63,315 nucleotides of DNA, taken from assembly GCF_001704635.1 (NCBI RefSeq), contig NZ_MAXF01000129.1:1-63315 (forward strand), written 5' to 3'. Source of the stretch: Streptomyces sparsogenes. Lineage in GTDB: Bacteria; Actinomycetota; Actinomycetes; Streptomycetales; Streptomycetaceae. The position numbers and the translations under genes were made by a program. Positions 55,635 through 63,130 of the stretch are shown in pieces (position 1 is the first letter of the stretch; each line of letters begins with the position of its first letter). A model generated the notes under the pieces. It was not told where the DNA came from. It did not search any database and saw only the letters and a list, made by a program, of their open reading frames with translations.

Positions 55635-56722
55635 GCACGGACACCCCCACCCGTATCCAGGTCGGCGGCACCGCGGGCAGCGAGCCGTACGAGGTCCTGG
55701 TCGGCCGGCAGCTCCTGGGCGAGCTGCCCGGCCTCATCGGCCCGGCCAAGCGCGTGGCCGTGCTGCACCCCGAGGCGCTGGCCGAGACCGGGGAGGCCGT
55801 GCGCCGGGACCTCCTGGACCAGGGCTACGAGGCCATCGCGATCCAGCTGCCCAACGCGGAGGAGGCCAAGACCGCCGAGGTCGCCGCGTACTGCTGGAAG
55901 GCGCTCGGCCAGACCGGCTTCACCCGCAGCGATGTGATCGTGGGTGTGGGCGGCGGCGCCTCCACCGACCTCGCCGGCTTCGTGGCCGCGACCTGGCTGC
56001 GCGGGGTGCGCTGGATCGCCGTCCCGACCACCGTGCTGGGCATGGTGGACGCGGCGGTCGGCGGCAAGACCGGCATCAACACCGCCGAGGGCAAGAACCT
56101 GGTCGGCGCCTTCCACCCGCCCACCGGGGTGCTGTGCGACCTGGCCGCGCTCGACTCGCTGCCGGTCCACGACTACGTCAGCGGCCTCGCCGAGATCATC
56201 AAGGCGGGGTTCATCGCGGACCCGGCGATCCTCGAGCTGATCGAGGCGGACCCGCAGGCGGCCCGCACCCCCGCGGGGCCGCACACCGCCGAACTCATCG
56301 AGCGCTCCATCCGGGTGAAGGCCGAGGTCGTCTCCTCCGACCTCAAGGAGGCCGGGCTGCGGGAGATCCTCAACTACGGTCACACCCTGGCCCACGCCAT
56401 CGAGAAGAACGAGCGCTACAAGTGGCGGCACGGCGCGGCGGTGTCCGTCGGCATGGTCTTCGCCGCCGAACTGGGCCGTCTCGCCGGGCGCCTGGACGAC
56501 GCCACGGCCGACCGGCACCGCGCCGTCCTGGAGTCCGTCGGCCTGCCGCTGACCTACCGCGGCGACCAGTGGCCCCGGCTGCTGGAGACCATGAAGGTGG
56601 ACAAGAAGTCCCGCGGCGACCTGCTGCGCTTCATCGTCCTCGACGGCCTGGCCAAGCCCGCGGTGCTGGAGGGCCCGGACCCGGCCGTGCTGCTCGCGGC
56701 CTTCGGGGAGGTGTCCGCGTGA
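55631..56722 (+). CDS. aroB: 3-dehydroquinate synthase
   Basis: 363 aa NAD/zinc enzyme. VGGGASTDLAGFVAATW, PTTVLGMVDAAVGGKTGIN and the zinc ligands in LNYGHTLAHAIE and WRHGAAVSVGM are present. It cyclises DAHP to 3-dehydroquinate. Overlaps aroK and aroQ at both ends. Confidence 0.96.
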   Translation: MSTDTPTRIQVGGTAGSEPYEVLVGRQLLGELPGLIGPAKRVAVLHPEALAETGEAVRRDLLDQGYEAIAIQLPNAEEAKTAEVAAYCWKALGQTGFTRSDVIVGVGGGASTDLAGFVAATWLRGVRWIAVPTTVLGMVDAAVGGKTGINTAEGKNLVGAFHPPTGVLCDLAALDSLPVHDYVSGLAEIIKAGFIADPAILELIEADPQAARTPAGPHTAELIERSIRVKAEVVSSDLKEAGLREILNYGHTLAHAIEKNERYKWRHGAAVSVGMVFAAELGRLAGRLDDATADRHRAVLESVGLPLTYRGDQWPRLLETMKVDKKSRGDLLRFIVLDGLAKPAVLEGPDPAVLLAAFGEVSA

Positions 56723-57159
56723 CCCGCAAGGTGCTGGTCCTCAACGGCCCCAACCTGGGGCGGCTCGGCAGCCGCGAGCCGGACGTCTACGGCGCGACCT
56801 CCTACGCCGGTCTGGTGGAGGAGTGCGTGAAACTCGGCGCGGAACTCGGCTTCGAGGTGGACGTGCGGGAGACCAACGACGAGGGAGAGATGATCCGCTG
56901 GCTGCACGAGGCGGCGGACGGCTCGATCCCGGTCGTCATCAACCCCGGTGCCTTCACGCACTACTCCTACGGCATGCGGGACGCGGCCGCGCAGCGCACC
57001 GCCCCGCTGGTCGAGGTGCACATCTCCAACCCGCACGCGCGGGAGGAGTTCCGTCACAACTCTGTCATCGCCGCCGTCGCCAGCGGCACCGTCGCCGGGT
57101 TCGGAATCGGGTCGTATCGGCTCGCATTGCGCGCTCTGGCGGACGAATTGGCCGGTTGA
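56719..57159 (+). CDS. aroQ: type II 3-dehydroquinate dehydratase
   Basis: 146 aa dodecameric-type dehydratase. NGPNLGRLGSREPDVYG holds the catalytic lid, NPGAFTHYSYGMRDA and EVHISNPHAREEFRHNS complete the site. It converts 3-dehydroquinate to 3-dehydroshikimate. GTG overlaps the aroB stop. Confidence 0.96.
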   Translation: MTRKVLVLNGPNLGRLGSREPDVYGATSYAGLVEECVKLGAELGFEVDVRETNDEGEMIRWLHEAADGSIPVVINPGAFTHYSYGMRDAAAQRTAPLVEVHISNPHAREEFRHNSVIAAVASGTVAGFGIGSYRLALRALADELAG

Positions 57160-57307
57160 CGGCGGGCGCTGGGCACACACCGTATTCCCCGGCCGTTCAC
57201 ACAGCGGCGGCCGGGGCGGGTACCGTTCGGTAGACCGGCCTCGCCGCCGCGTCCTCACGCGACAGTTGCCAGTACCAGACCGCCTGCACGAGACGGAGTG
57301 CCACCGG

Positions 57308-57545
57308 ATGCAGCACTCAGTGGGAGCTCCGCTGCCACCGCCCCACCAGCCCGGGCACGGGCCGGGTCAGGGCGGCGCCGGCTGGGCCCAGGGCACGAGC
57401 CACCACCCGGGCCACCCACCGGCCCACCACCCGGGCCCCCCGCCGGTCCCGCCCCCTGGCTCCCACCCGGTCCACTGGCTCCCACCCGGTCCAGCCCCCT
57501 GGCTCTCACCCGGCCCCGCCCCCTGGCTCCCACCCGGCCCCCCCT
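57308..57545 (+). pseudogene. out-of-frame N-terminal part of the P-loop kinase gene
   Basis: ATG 57308 (GGAG upstream) opens a Pro/His/Gly-rich frame, MQHSVGAPLPPPHQPGHGPG, with good codon bias up to about 57474. Beyond the 24-bp repeats this frame no longer matches the kinase frame. Unit 2 of the repeat is 19 bp instead of 24. Restoring the missing GCCCC joins this start in frame to the kinase domain and gives regular PPPGSHP peptide repeats. The intact gene would therefore run 57308-58256. Confidence 0.65.
57451..57541. repeat. four 24-bp coding tandem repeats, one shortened by 5 bp
   Basis: Units 57451-57474 (24 bp), 57475-57493 (19 bp), 57494-57517 (24) and 57518-57541 (24), consensus GCCCCCTGGCTCCCACCCGG plus TCCA or CCCC. 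Unit 2 lacks the first five bases, which shifts the reading frame. Confidence 0.9.
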
Positions 57546-58256
57546 GTGCTTCCCGTCCCGCCGGCCCCGCTCCACCCCACCCCGGCCCCGCCGCCCATGG
57601 ACCCGTCCGGGGCGACCGGCCACCTCCAGCTCCCGCCCGGCGGCCCGGTGCCGCTGCCCCACCCCCCGGCGGGCGGCGCGGCGGTGGCCGACGCCTCCCA
57701 GGCGGCGGTGGCGGTGCTGCTGATCGGTCCCGCCGGGGCGGGCAAGACGACCGTCGCCCGCCATTGGGCGGACCACCGGCGGGTGCCGACCGCGCACATC
57801 AGCCTGGACGACGTCCGCGAATGGGTCAGGTCCGGATTCGCCAACCCCCAGTCGGGGTGGAACGAGAACTCCGAGGCGCAGTACCGTCTCGCCCGCCGCA
57901 CCTGCGGCTTCGCCGCCCGTAACTTCCTGGCCAACGGCATCTCCTGCATCCTGGACGACGCCGTCTTCCCGGACCGCCCGGTCGTGGGCCTCGGCGGCTG
58001 GAAGCGGCACGTCGGCCCCGGCCTGCTGCCGGTCGTGGTGCTCCCCGGCCTGGAGGTCGTCCTGGAGCGGAACGCGGCCCGCAGCGGCAACCGCCGGCTG
58101 AGCGACGAGGAAGTGGCCCGGATCCACGGCCGGATGGCCGGCTGGTACGGCTCCGGCCTGCCGATCATCGACAACTCCACGTACGACGTGGCGACCACCG
58201 CCCGCATGCTCGACGAGGTCGTCACCCGCAGCATCGCCAGCCCGCCCAACTGGTGA
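57546..58256 (+). CDS. P-loop (AAA_33-type) ATP/GTP-binding kinase-like protein
   Basis: 236 aa from GTG 57546. Walker A is GPAGAGKTT (61-69), followed by the kinase-like SLDDVREWVRSG and a second acidic block in CILDDAVFPDRP. Residues 1-50 are Pro-rich. The true N-terminus in a non-mutated copy probably lies at 57308, from which the frame is lost by a 5-bp repeat contraction. As it stands, translation would have to start internally here or at ATG 57597. It follows aroQ in a region conserved in Streptomyces. Substrate unknown. Confidence 0.8.
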   Translation: MLPVPPAPLHPTPAPPPMDPSGATGHLQLPPGGPVPLPHPPAGGAAVADASQAAVAVLLIGPAGAGKTTVARHWADHRRVPTAHISLDDVREWVRSGFANPQSGWNENSEAQYRLARRTCGFAARNFLANGISCILDDAVFPDRPVVGLGGWKRHVGPGLLPVVVLPGLEVVLERNAARSGNRRLSDEEVARIHGRMAGWYGSGLPIIDNSTYDVATTARMLDEVVTRSIASPPNW

Positions 58257-58316
58257 ACTCACCCGCCGGGACCCGTCCGACCGGCCGTCGGAGGCGCGAA
58301 TGCGTAGGCTCGGGGC

Positions 58317-59432
58317 ATGTCCCAGGCGTACGCGGCCCGACGTGCCCGGCTGCACGACCAGTGCGCGGCGGCGGGCTGTGAGGCCGCGCTGGTCTCCAGC
58401 CCCGCCAATGTGCGCTATCTGTGCGGCGGCGGGGTGCCGCCCGGCGCGGTGCTGCTCCTGGGGCCGGTCCAGGACGTGCTGGTCGCACCCGTGACGCCGT
58501 CCTGGGAGCCGCTGCCCGGCGGCCCGCGCCACCCGGAGGACCTGCGGATCCTCGTGCTGCCCGGACCCGGCGGGGACCCGGCGGCGGCCGCCGCCGACCT
58601 GGCCGGGGCGGACGGCGCCGAGTCGCTGGCCGTCGAGGAGCACCATCTGACCGTCGCCCGCCACCGGGCGCTGGCCGCGGCCGCCCCCCGGCTGCGCCTG
58701 GCGGACCTGGGCCGCGCCGTGGAGCAGCTGCGGCTGGTCAAGGACGACGAGGAGATCTCCTGTCTGCGCATCGCCGCCGAGCTCGCCGACCAGGCGCTCG
58801 GCGAGCTGCTGGAGTCGATTCTGGTCGGCCGCACCGAGCGGCATCTGGCGCTGGAGCTGGAGCGCCGGCTGGTGGACCACGGCGCGGACGGCCCGGCCTT
58901 CCCCACGGTCGTGGCGACCGGGCCGCACTCGGGCCGGGCCGGGCACGTGCCCACCGACCGGCGGGTCGAGGAGGGCGACTTCCTCACCATCGGCCTGGGC
59001 GCCGACTACCGCGGCTACCGCTGTGAGGTGGGGCGCACCTTCGTGATCGGCCCGTCGCCCGCCACCTGGCAGGTGGAGCTGTACGACGTGGTCTTCGCGG
59101 CGCAGCGGGCCGGGCGGGAGGCGCTGCTGCCGGGCGCGGCCTGCCGGGACGTGGACCGCGCGACCCGCCAGGTGCTGGACTCCGCGGGCTTCGGCGAGGG
59201 GCTGGGACCGCGCATGGGACACGGCGTGGGCCTGGAAATCGACGAGGACCCTCGGCTGGCACCCTCCGCCATGGGTAAACTGGACGCTTGTGTGCCGGTC
59301 ACCGTCGAACCGGGGGTCCACCTCCCGGGTCGGGGCGGTGTCCGGATCGACGACACGCTCGTCGTCCGCCCCGAGGCGGACGGCGGACCCGAGCTACTCA
59401 CCATCACGACCAAGGAGCTGCTCGCGCTCTGA
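58317..59432 (+). CDS. M24 (aminopeptidase P/creatinase fold) protein with altered metal ligands
   Basis: 371 aa with the creatinase N-terminal and pita-bread C-terminal domains. The conserved GHGVGLEI (His ligand) and TVEPGVHLPG (Glu ligand) are kept. However, the first metal Asp is Gly (TIGLGADY versus usual IDLGA), the second Asp is Glu (CEVGR versus DiTR) and the last Glu is Asp (RIDDT versus RIEDT). It may be weakly active or a non-catalytic relative of PepQ/PepP. ATG 58317 is followed 60 bp after the gene by efp, the common neighbour of such proteases. Confidence 0.85.
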   Translation: MSQAYAARRARLHDQCAAAGCEAALVSSPANVRYLCGGGVPPGAVLLLGPVQDVLVAPVTPSWEPLPGGPRHPEDLRILVLPGPGGDPAAAAADLAGADGAESLAVEEHHLTVARHRALAAAAPRLRLADLGRAVEQLRLVKDDEEISCLRIAAELADQALGELLESILVGRTERHLALELERRLVDHGADGPAFPTVVATGPHSGRAGHVPTDRRVEEGDFLTIGLGADYRGYRCEVGRTFVIGPSPATWQVELYDVVFAAQRAGREALLPGAACRDVDRATRQVLDSAGFGEGLGPRMGHGVGLEIDEDPRLAPSAMGKLDACVPVTVEPGVHLPGRGGVRIDDTLVVRPEADGGPELLTITTKELLAL

Positions 59433-59492
59433 ATTCCGGGGCGTCGCATCTTTCTGGTTCCCACCAGCTGTAGTCCAGGAGATCCCGCAACC

Positions 59493-60059
59493 GTGGCATC
59501 CACGAACGACCTCAAGAACGGCATGGTGCTCAAGCTCGACGGGGGCCAGCTCTGGTCCGTCGTAGAGTTCCAGCACGTCAAGCCCGGCAAGGGCCCTGCT
59601 TTCGTCCGCACCAAGCTCAAGAACGTGCTGTCCGGCAAGGTGGTCGACAAGACCTTCAACGCCGGTGTGAAGGTCGAGACGGCCAATGTCGACAAGCGCG
59701 GCATGCAGTTCTCGTACAAGGACGGCGAGAGCTTTGTGTTCATGGACATGGACACCTACGACCAGATTTACATCAGCCCCGAGGTCGTCGGCGACAACGC
59801 CCGCTTCCTGCTCGAGGGCTTCGAGGCCGTCGTGGCGATGTATGAGGGCAACCCGCTGTACGTCGAGCTGCCGGCCGCGGTCGAGCTGGTGATCGAGTAC
59901 ACCGAGCCCGGCGTCCAGGGCGACCGCTCCACCGGCGGCACCAAGCCCGCGAAGCTGGAGACCGGCTACGAGATCGGCGTCCCGCTGTTCATCACCACCG
60001 GTGAGAAGATCAAGGTCGACACCCGCTCCGGTGAGTACCTCGGTCGGGTGAACAACTAA
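59493..60059 (+). CDS. efp: translation elongation factor P
   Basis: 188 aa three-domain factor that rescues ribosomes stalled at proline runs. The tip loop reads KPGKGPAFVRTKLKNV, so a Lys sits where modification occurs in some bacteria. C-terminal GYEIGVPLFITTGEKIKVDTR is typical. GTG start. nusB begins 2 bp after the stop. Confidence 0.97.
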   Translation: MASTNDLKNGMVLKLDGGQLWSVVEFQHVKPGKGPAFVRTKLKNVLSGKVVDKTFNAGVKVETANVDKRGMQFSYKDGESFVFMDMDTYDQIYISPEVVGDNARFLLEGFEAVVAMYEGNPLYVELPAAVELVIEYTEPGVQGDRSTGGTKPAKLETGYEIGVPLFITTGEKIKVDTRSGEYLGRVNN

Positions 60060-60061
60060 CC

Positions 60062-60508
60062 GTGGCTGCCCGCAACAAGGCCCGTAAACGAGCCTTCCAG
60101 ATTCTTTTCGAGGCCGACCAGCGTGGCAGCTCCGTGCAGACGGTCCTCGCGGACTGGATCCGGCTCGCCCGGACCGACGACCGGCAGCCGCCGGTCAGCG
60201 AATACACGATGCAGCTGGTCGAGGGGTACGCCCAGTACACCGACCGGATCGATGAGCTGATCTCCACCTACGCGGTGGGCTGGACGCTGGACCGGATGCC
60301 GGTCGTCGACCGGAACATCCTGCGGCTGGGCGCCTACGAGCTGGTGTGGGAGGACGACACACCGGACGCCGTCGTGATCGACGAGGCGGTGCAGCTGGCC
60401 AAGGAGTTCTCCACCGATGACTCGCCGGCCTTCGTCAACGGCCTCCTGGGCCGCTTCAAGGAGCTGAAGCCGAGCCTGCGCCGTGAGCAGTCGGGCACGG
60501 AGGCCTGA
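60062..60508 (+). CDS. nusB: transcription antitermination factor NusB
   Basis: 148 aa all-helical protein. It begins RNKARKRAFQILFEAD and ends with the INEAVELAK-like block DEAVQLAKEF and FVNGLLGRF. It works with NusE(S10) at boxA of rRNA operons. GTG start directly behind efp. Last gene before the bidirectional terminator. Confidence 0.95.
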   Translation: MAARNKARKRAFQILFEADQRGSSVQTVLADWIRLARTDDRQPPVSEYTMQLVEGYAQYTDRIDELISTYAVGWTLDRMPVVDRNILRLGAYELVWEDDTPDAVVIDEAVQLAKEFSTDDSPAFVNGLLGRFKELKPSLRREQSGTEA

Positions 60509-60517
60509 GGAGCGCAC

Positions 60518-60544
60518 GACCCCGCGGGCCCGGCCCGCGGGGTC
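60518..60544. terminator. GC-rich hairpin after nusB
   Basis: Perfect 13-bp arms GACCCCGCGGGCC / GGCCCGCGGGGTC around a single C. It starts 9 bp after the nusB stop and is directly followed by a second hairpin. Confidence 0.75.
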
Positions 60545-60597
60545 AAAGCCGCCGGGGGCGGTAGAACCTCTCAGGTTCTACCGCCCCCGGCGGCTTT
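60545..60597. terminator. 25-bp perfect bidirectional terminator between nusB and bldD
   Basis: Perfect 25-bp arms at 60545-60569 and 60573-60597 with loop CTC. Because the arms begin AAA and end TTT, each strand ends in a short U run. It serves the convergent nusB (plus) and bldD (minus) transcripts. Confidence 0.92.
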
Positions 60598-60671
60598 CTG
60601 CTGTGCTGGCTTTCGAAGCTGACTACCGAAAAGGGTGCGCGGTCTTCAGGGGAGGCGCGGCGCGCGCGGCG

Positions 60672-61172
60672 TCACACGTCCTCGTGCTGGACCGCCCGGC
60701 GCGCGTCGGCGCCCAGCACACCCCAGCTGATCAGCTGCTCGGTGAGCACCGACGGCGACTGGTCGTAGATCACGGCGAGGGTGCGCAGGTCGTCCTGGCG
60801 GATCGACAGCACCTTGCCGTTGTAGTCGCCGCGCTGGCTCTGGATCGTGGCGGCATACCGCTGCAGCGGGCCCGCCTTCTCGACCGGCACATGGGCCAGC
60901 CGCTCCAGGTCCAGCACCAGCTTCGGCGGCGGCTCGGCGGCCCCGGCCGGGCTGGTGCCCGGGAGCAGCTCCTGGACCGGGACGCCGTAGAAGTCGGCCA
61001 GCTCGGCGAGGCGCTGCACGGTCACGGCACGGTCCCCGCGCTCGTACGAGCCGACCACGACGGCCTTCCAGCGGCCCTGGGACTTCTCCTCGACACCGTG
61101 GAGGGAGAGGCCCTGCTGGGTGCGGATGGCACGGAGCTTGGCTCCGAGCTGTTTGGCGTATTCGCTGGACAT
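60672..61172 (-). CDS. bldD: BldD, master repressor of Streptomyces development
   Basis: 166 aa. The N-terminal XRE-type helix-turn-helix (GAKLRAIRTQQGLSLHGVE, AVVVGSYERGDRAV) binds DNA. The C-terminal domain carries the complete cyclic-di-GMP signature R114-G-D116-x8-R125-Q-D-D128. A tetramer of c-di-GMP bridges two BldD molecules, and the dimer represses sporulation genes such as whiG, bldN and ssgB. ATG 61172 has GGGGAG upstream. A BldD-box-like palindrome lies in its own promoter region. Confidence 0.97.
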   Translation of the reverse strand: MSSEYAKQLGAKLRAIRTQQGLSLHGVEEKSQGRWKAVVVGSYERGDRAVTVQRLAELADFYGVPVQELLPGTSPAGAAEPPPKLVLDLERLAHVPVEKAGPLQRYAATIQSQRGDYNGKVLSIRQDDLRTLAVIYDQSPSVLTEQLISWGVLGADARRAVQHEDV

Positions 61173-61194
61173 AAAGCTCCCCGGACGAAGACTG

Positions 61195-61223
61195 GTAACT
61201 CACTGTGAGGTTACGCAGCGTAA
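61195..61223. promoter_or_regulatory. bldD: BldD-box-like palindromes in the bldD promoter region
   Basis: TTACGCAGCGTAA at 61211-61223 fits the reported BldD consensus TNAC-N5-GTNA exactly. An overlapping inverted repeat, GTAACTCAC-T-GTGAGGTTAC (61195-61214), contributes a second possible half-site pair. They lie 23-51 bp before the bldD ATG, fitting known autoregulation. Confidence 0.7.
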
Positions 61224-61324
61224 TCTCCATTCGTCAAGCCGAACGGGGCGCGGGGGGCCGTCGCCAGGGGCGATGACGGGTGGGCCCTCCTGTCCTGCTA
61301 CTGTGAATGGCGCAATTCCGACGT

Positions 61325-61359
61325 CCTTTAAGGTCCGTCCCGTGAGGCGGAGAAGGAGG
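61325..61359 (+). promoter_or_regulatory. pyrR: PyrR-binding leader RNA overlapping the pyrR ribosome-binding site
   Basis: GTCCCGTGAGGC (61337-61348) matches the PyrR loop consensus ARUCCNGNGAGGY. TCCG-(U)-CC and GG-CGGA pair around loop CGTGA with one bulged U. Below it CCTT (61325-61328) can pair with AAGG (61353-61356), which is part of the AAGGAGG Shine-Dalgarno of pyrR. PyrR bound with UMP should thus block translation. Confidence 0.8.
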
Positions 61360-61369
61360 TCCGTTTCAT

Positions 61370-61963
61370 ATGGACGCACGTACCACCCACGCGGCCACCG
61401 CGGCGCGCTCCGTGCTCGAGGCACCGGACATCGCCCGCGTTCTGACCCGCATCGCCCATGAGATCGTCGAGCGCGCCAAGGGCGCCGACGACGTGGTGCT
61501 GCTCGGCATCCCGACCCGCGGTGTGCACCTCGCCCGGCGGCTGGCCGCCCGGCTCGAGGAGATCACCGGCAAGGAACCCGGCCAGATGCCGGTCGGCTCG
61601 CTCGACATCACCATGTACCGCGACGACCTGAGACTGCGCCCGGCCCGCGCGCTCGCCCGCACCGAGATCCCCGGCGACGGCATCGACGGCCGTCTGGTGG
61701 TCCTGGTCGACGACGTGCTCTTCTCCGGTCGCACCATCCGCGCCGCCCTGGACGCCCTGGGCGACATCGGCCGGCCGCGCGCCGTCCAGCTCGCGGTCCT
61801 GGTCGACCGAGGCCACCGCGAGCTGCCGATCCGCGCCGACTACGTCGGCAAGAACCTCCCCACGTCGCTGCGGGAGACGGTCAAGGTCCAGCTCACCGAG
61901 GAGGACGGCCGCGACAGCGTGCTCCTCGGCGCGCGCGGGACCGCCCCCGCGGACGGGCAGTAG
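61370..61963 (+). CDS. pyrR: PyrR, pyrimidine operon regulator / uracil phosphoribosyltransferase
   Basis: 197 aa PRTase-fold RNA-binding regulator. The PRPP loop is VVLVDDVLFSGRTIRAAL, and DITMYRDDL and IPTRGVHLARRLA are family hallmarks. It senses UMP and represses the pyr operon through the leader just upstream. ATG 61370 has AAGGAGG. pyrB follows after 187 bp. Confidence 0.96.
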   Translation: MDARTTHAATAARSVLEAPDIARVLTRIAHEIVERAKGADDVVLLGIPTRGVHLARRLAARLEEITGKEPGQMPVGSLDITMYRDDLRLRPARALARTEIPGDGIDGRLVVLVDDVLFSGRTIRAALDALGDIGRPRAVQLAVLVDRGHRELPIRADYVGKNLPTSLRETVKVQLTEEDGRDSVLLGARGTAPADGQ

Positions 61964-62150
61964 CCCTCCGCCGGGCCCGCCCGGGACCGCGTCGGGCGAC
62001 CGCGTCGCGCACCGCCTCCGGGCACCGCCCAGCGGACACCCGGGGCCGCCCGTGCCCCGGTGACCGGCCCCGGCCCGGCGCGTCGGACACGACGCCCTCC
62101 CGCGTGCCCGCCGCACGCCTGTACATTTCCCTCACCCACGGAGCATCCGG

Positions 62151-63128
62151 ATGAAGCGCCACCTCATCTCGGCCGCCGATCTCACGCGCGACGACGCCGT
62201 CCTGATCCTCGACACCGCCGAGGAGCTGGCCCGTATCGCCGACCGGCCGATCAAGAAACTGCCGACCCTGCGCGGCCGTACCGTCGTCAACCTCTTCTTC
62301 GAGGACTCCACCCGCACCCGCATCTCGTTCGAGGCGGCCGCCAAGCGGCTGTCCGCCGACGTCATCAACTTCTCCGCCAAGGGCTCCTCGGTCTCCAAGG
62401 GCGAGTCCCTGAAGGACACCGCGCTCACCCTGGAGGCGATGGGCGCCGACGCCGTCGTCATCCGCCACCACGACTCCGGCGCACCGCACCGGCTGGCCAC
62501 CTCCGGCTGGATCGGCGGCTCGGTCGTCAACGCCGGGGACGGCACCCACGAGCACCCCACCCAGGCGCTGCTCGACGCCTTCACCATGCGCCGCCACCTG
62601 ACCTCGGGCACCGGACAGGACCTGGCGGGCCGCCGGATCACGATCGTCGGCGACATCCTGCACAGCCGGGTCGCCCGCTCCAACGTCCACCTGCTGTCCA
62701 CCCTGGGCGCCGAGGTGACCCTGGTCGCCCCGCCGACCCTGGTGCCCTTCGCCGTCGAGAGCTGGCCGTGCGAGGTCTCGTACGACCTCGACGCCGTGAT
62801 CGGCAAGTCCGACGCCGTGATGATGCTGCGCGTCCAGCGCGAGCGCATGAACGCCGCCTTCTTCCCCACCGAGCGCGAGTACGCCCGGCGGTACGGGCTG
62901 GACGGCGAACGGATGGCCCGCATGCCCGAGCACGCCATCGTCATGCACCCCGGCCCCATGAACCGCGGCATGGAGATCACCGCCGAGGTGGCGGACTCCC
63001 CGCGCTGCACCGCCGTCGAACAGGTCGCCAACGGCGTCTCGATCCGCATGGCCGTCCTGTATCTGCTGCTCGGCGGGAACGAGCCCGCCGTCGCCACGAC
63101 CCGCACCGCCACCGAGGAGAGCAAGTAA
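62151..63128 (+). CDS. pyrB: aspartate carbamoyltransferase catalytic subunit
   Basis: 325 aa. The carbamoyl-phosphate loop is FFEDSTRTRISFE, with VVIRHHDSGAPHRLA, GTHEHPTQALLDAF and MHPGPMNRGMEI completing the site. It forms carbamoyl aspartate. There is no regulatory-chain gene (PyrI), as usual in actinobacteria. pyrC starts 2 bp after its stop. Confidence 0.97.
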   Translation: MKRHLISAADLTRDDAVLILDTAEELARIADRPIKKLPTLRGRTVVNLFFEDSTRTRISFEAAAKRLSADVINFSAKGSSVSKGESLKDTALTLEAMGADAVVIRHHDSGAPHRLATSGWIGGSVVNAGDGTHEHPTQALLDAFTMRRHLTSGTGQDLAGRRITIVGDILHSRVARSNVHLLSTLGAEVTLVAPPTLVPFAVESWPCEVSYDLDAVIGKSDAVMMLRVQRERMNAAFFPTEREYARRYGLDGERMARMPEHAIVMHPGPMNRGMEITAEVADSPRCTAVEQVANGVSIRMAVLYLLLGGNEPAVATTRTATEESK

Positions 63129-63130
63129 CC

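Noticed and set aside
47029..57159. Secondary-metabolite or defence gene cluster in this long co-directional run
   Set aside because: All genes are recognisable housekeeping functions (alaS, ruvX, mltG, shikimate pathway) in the order common to Streptomyces.
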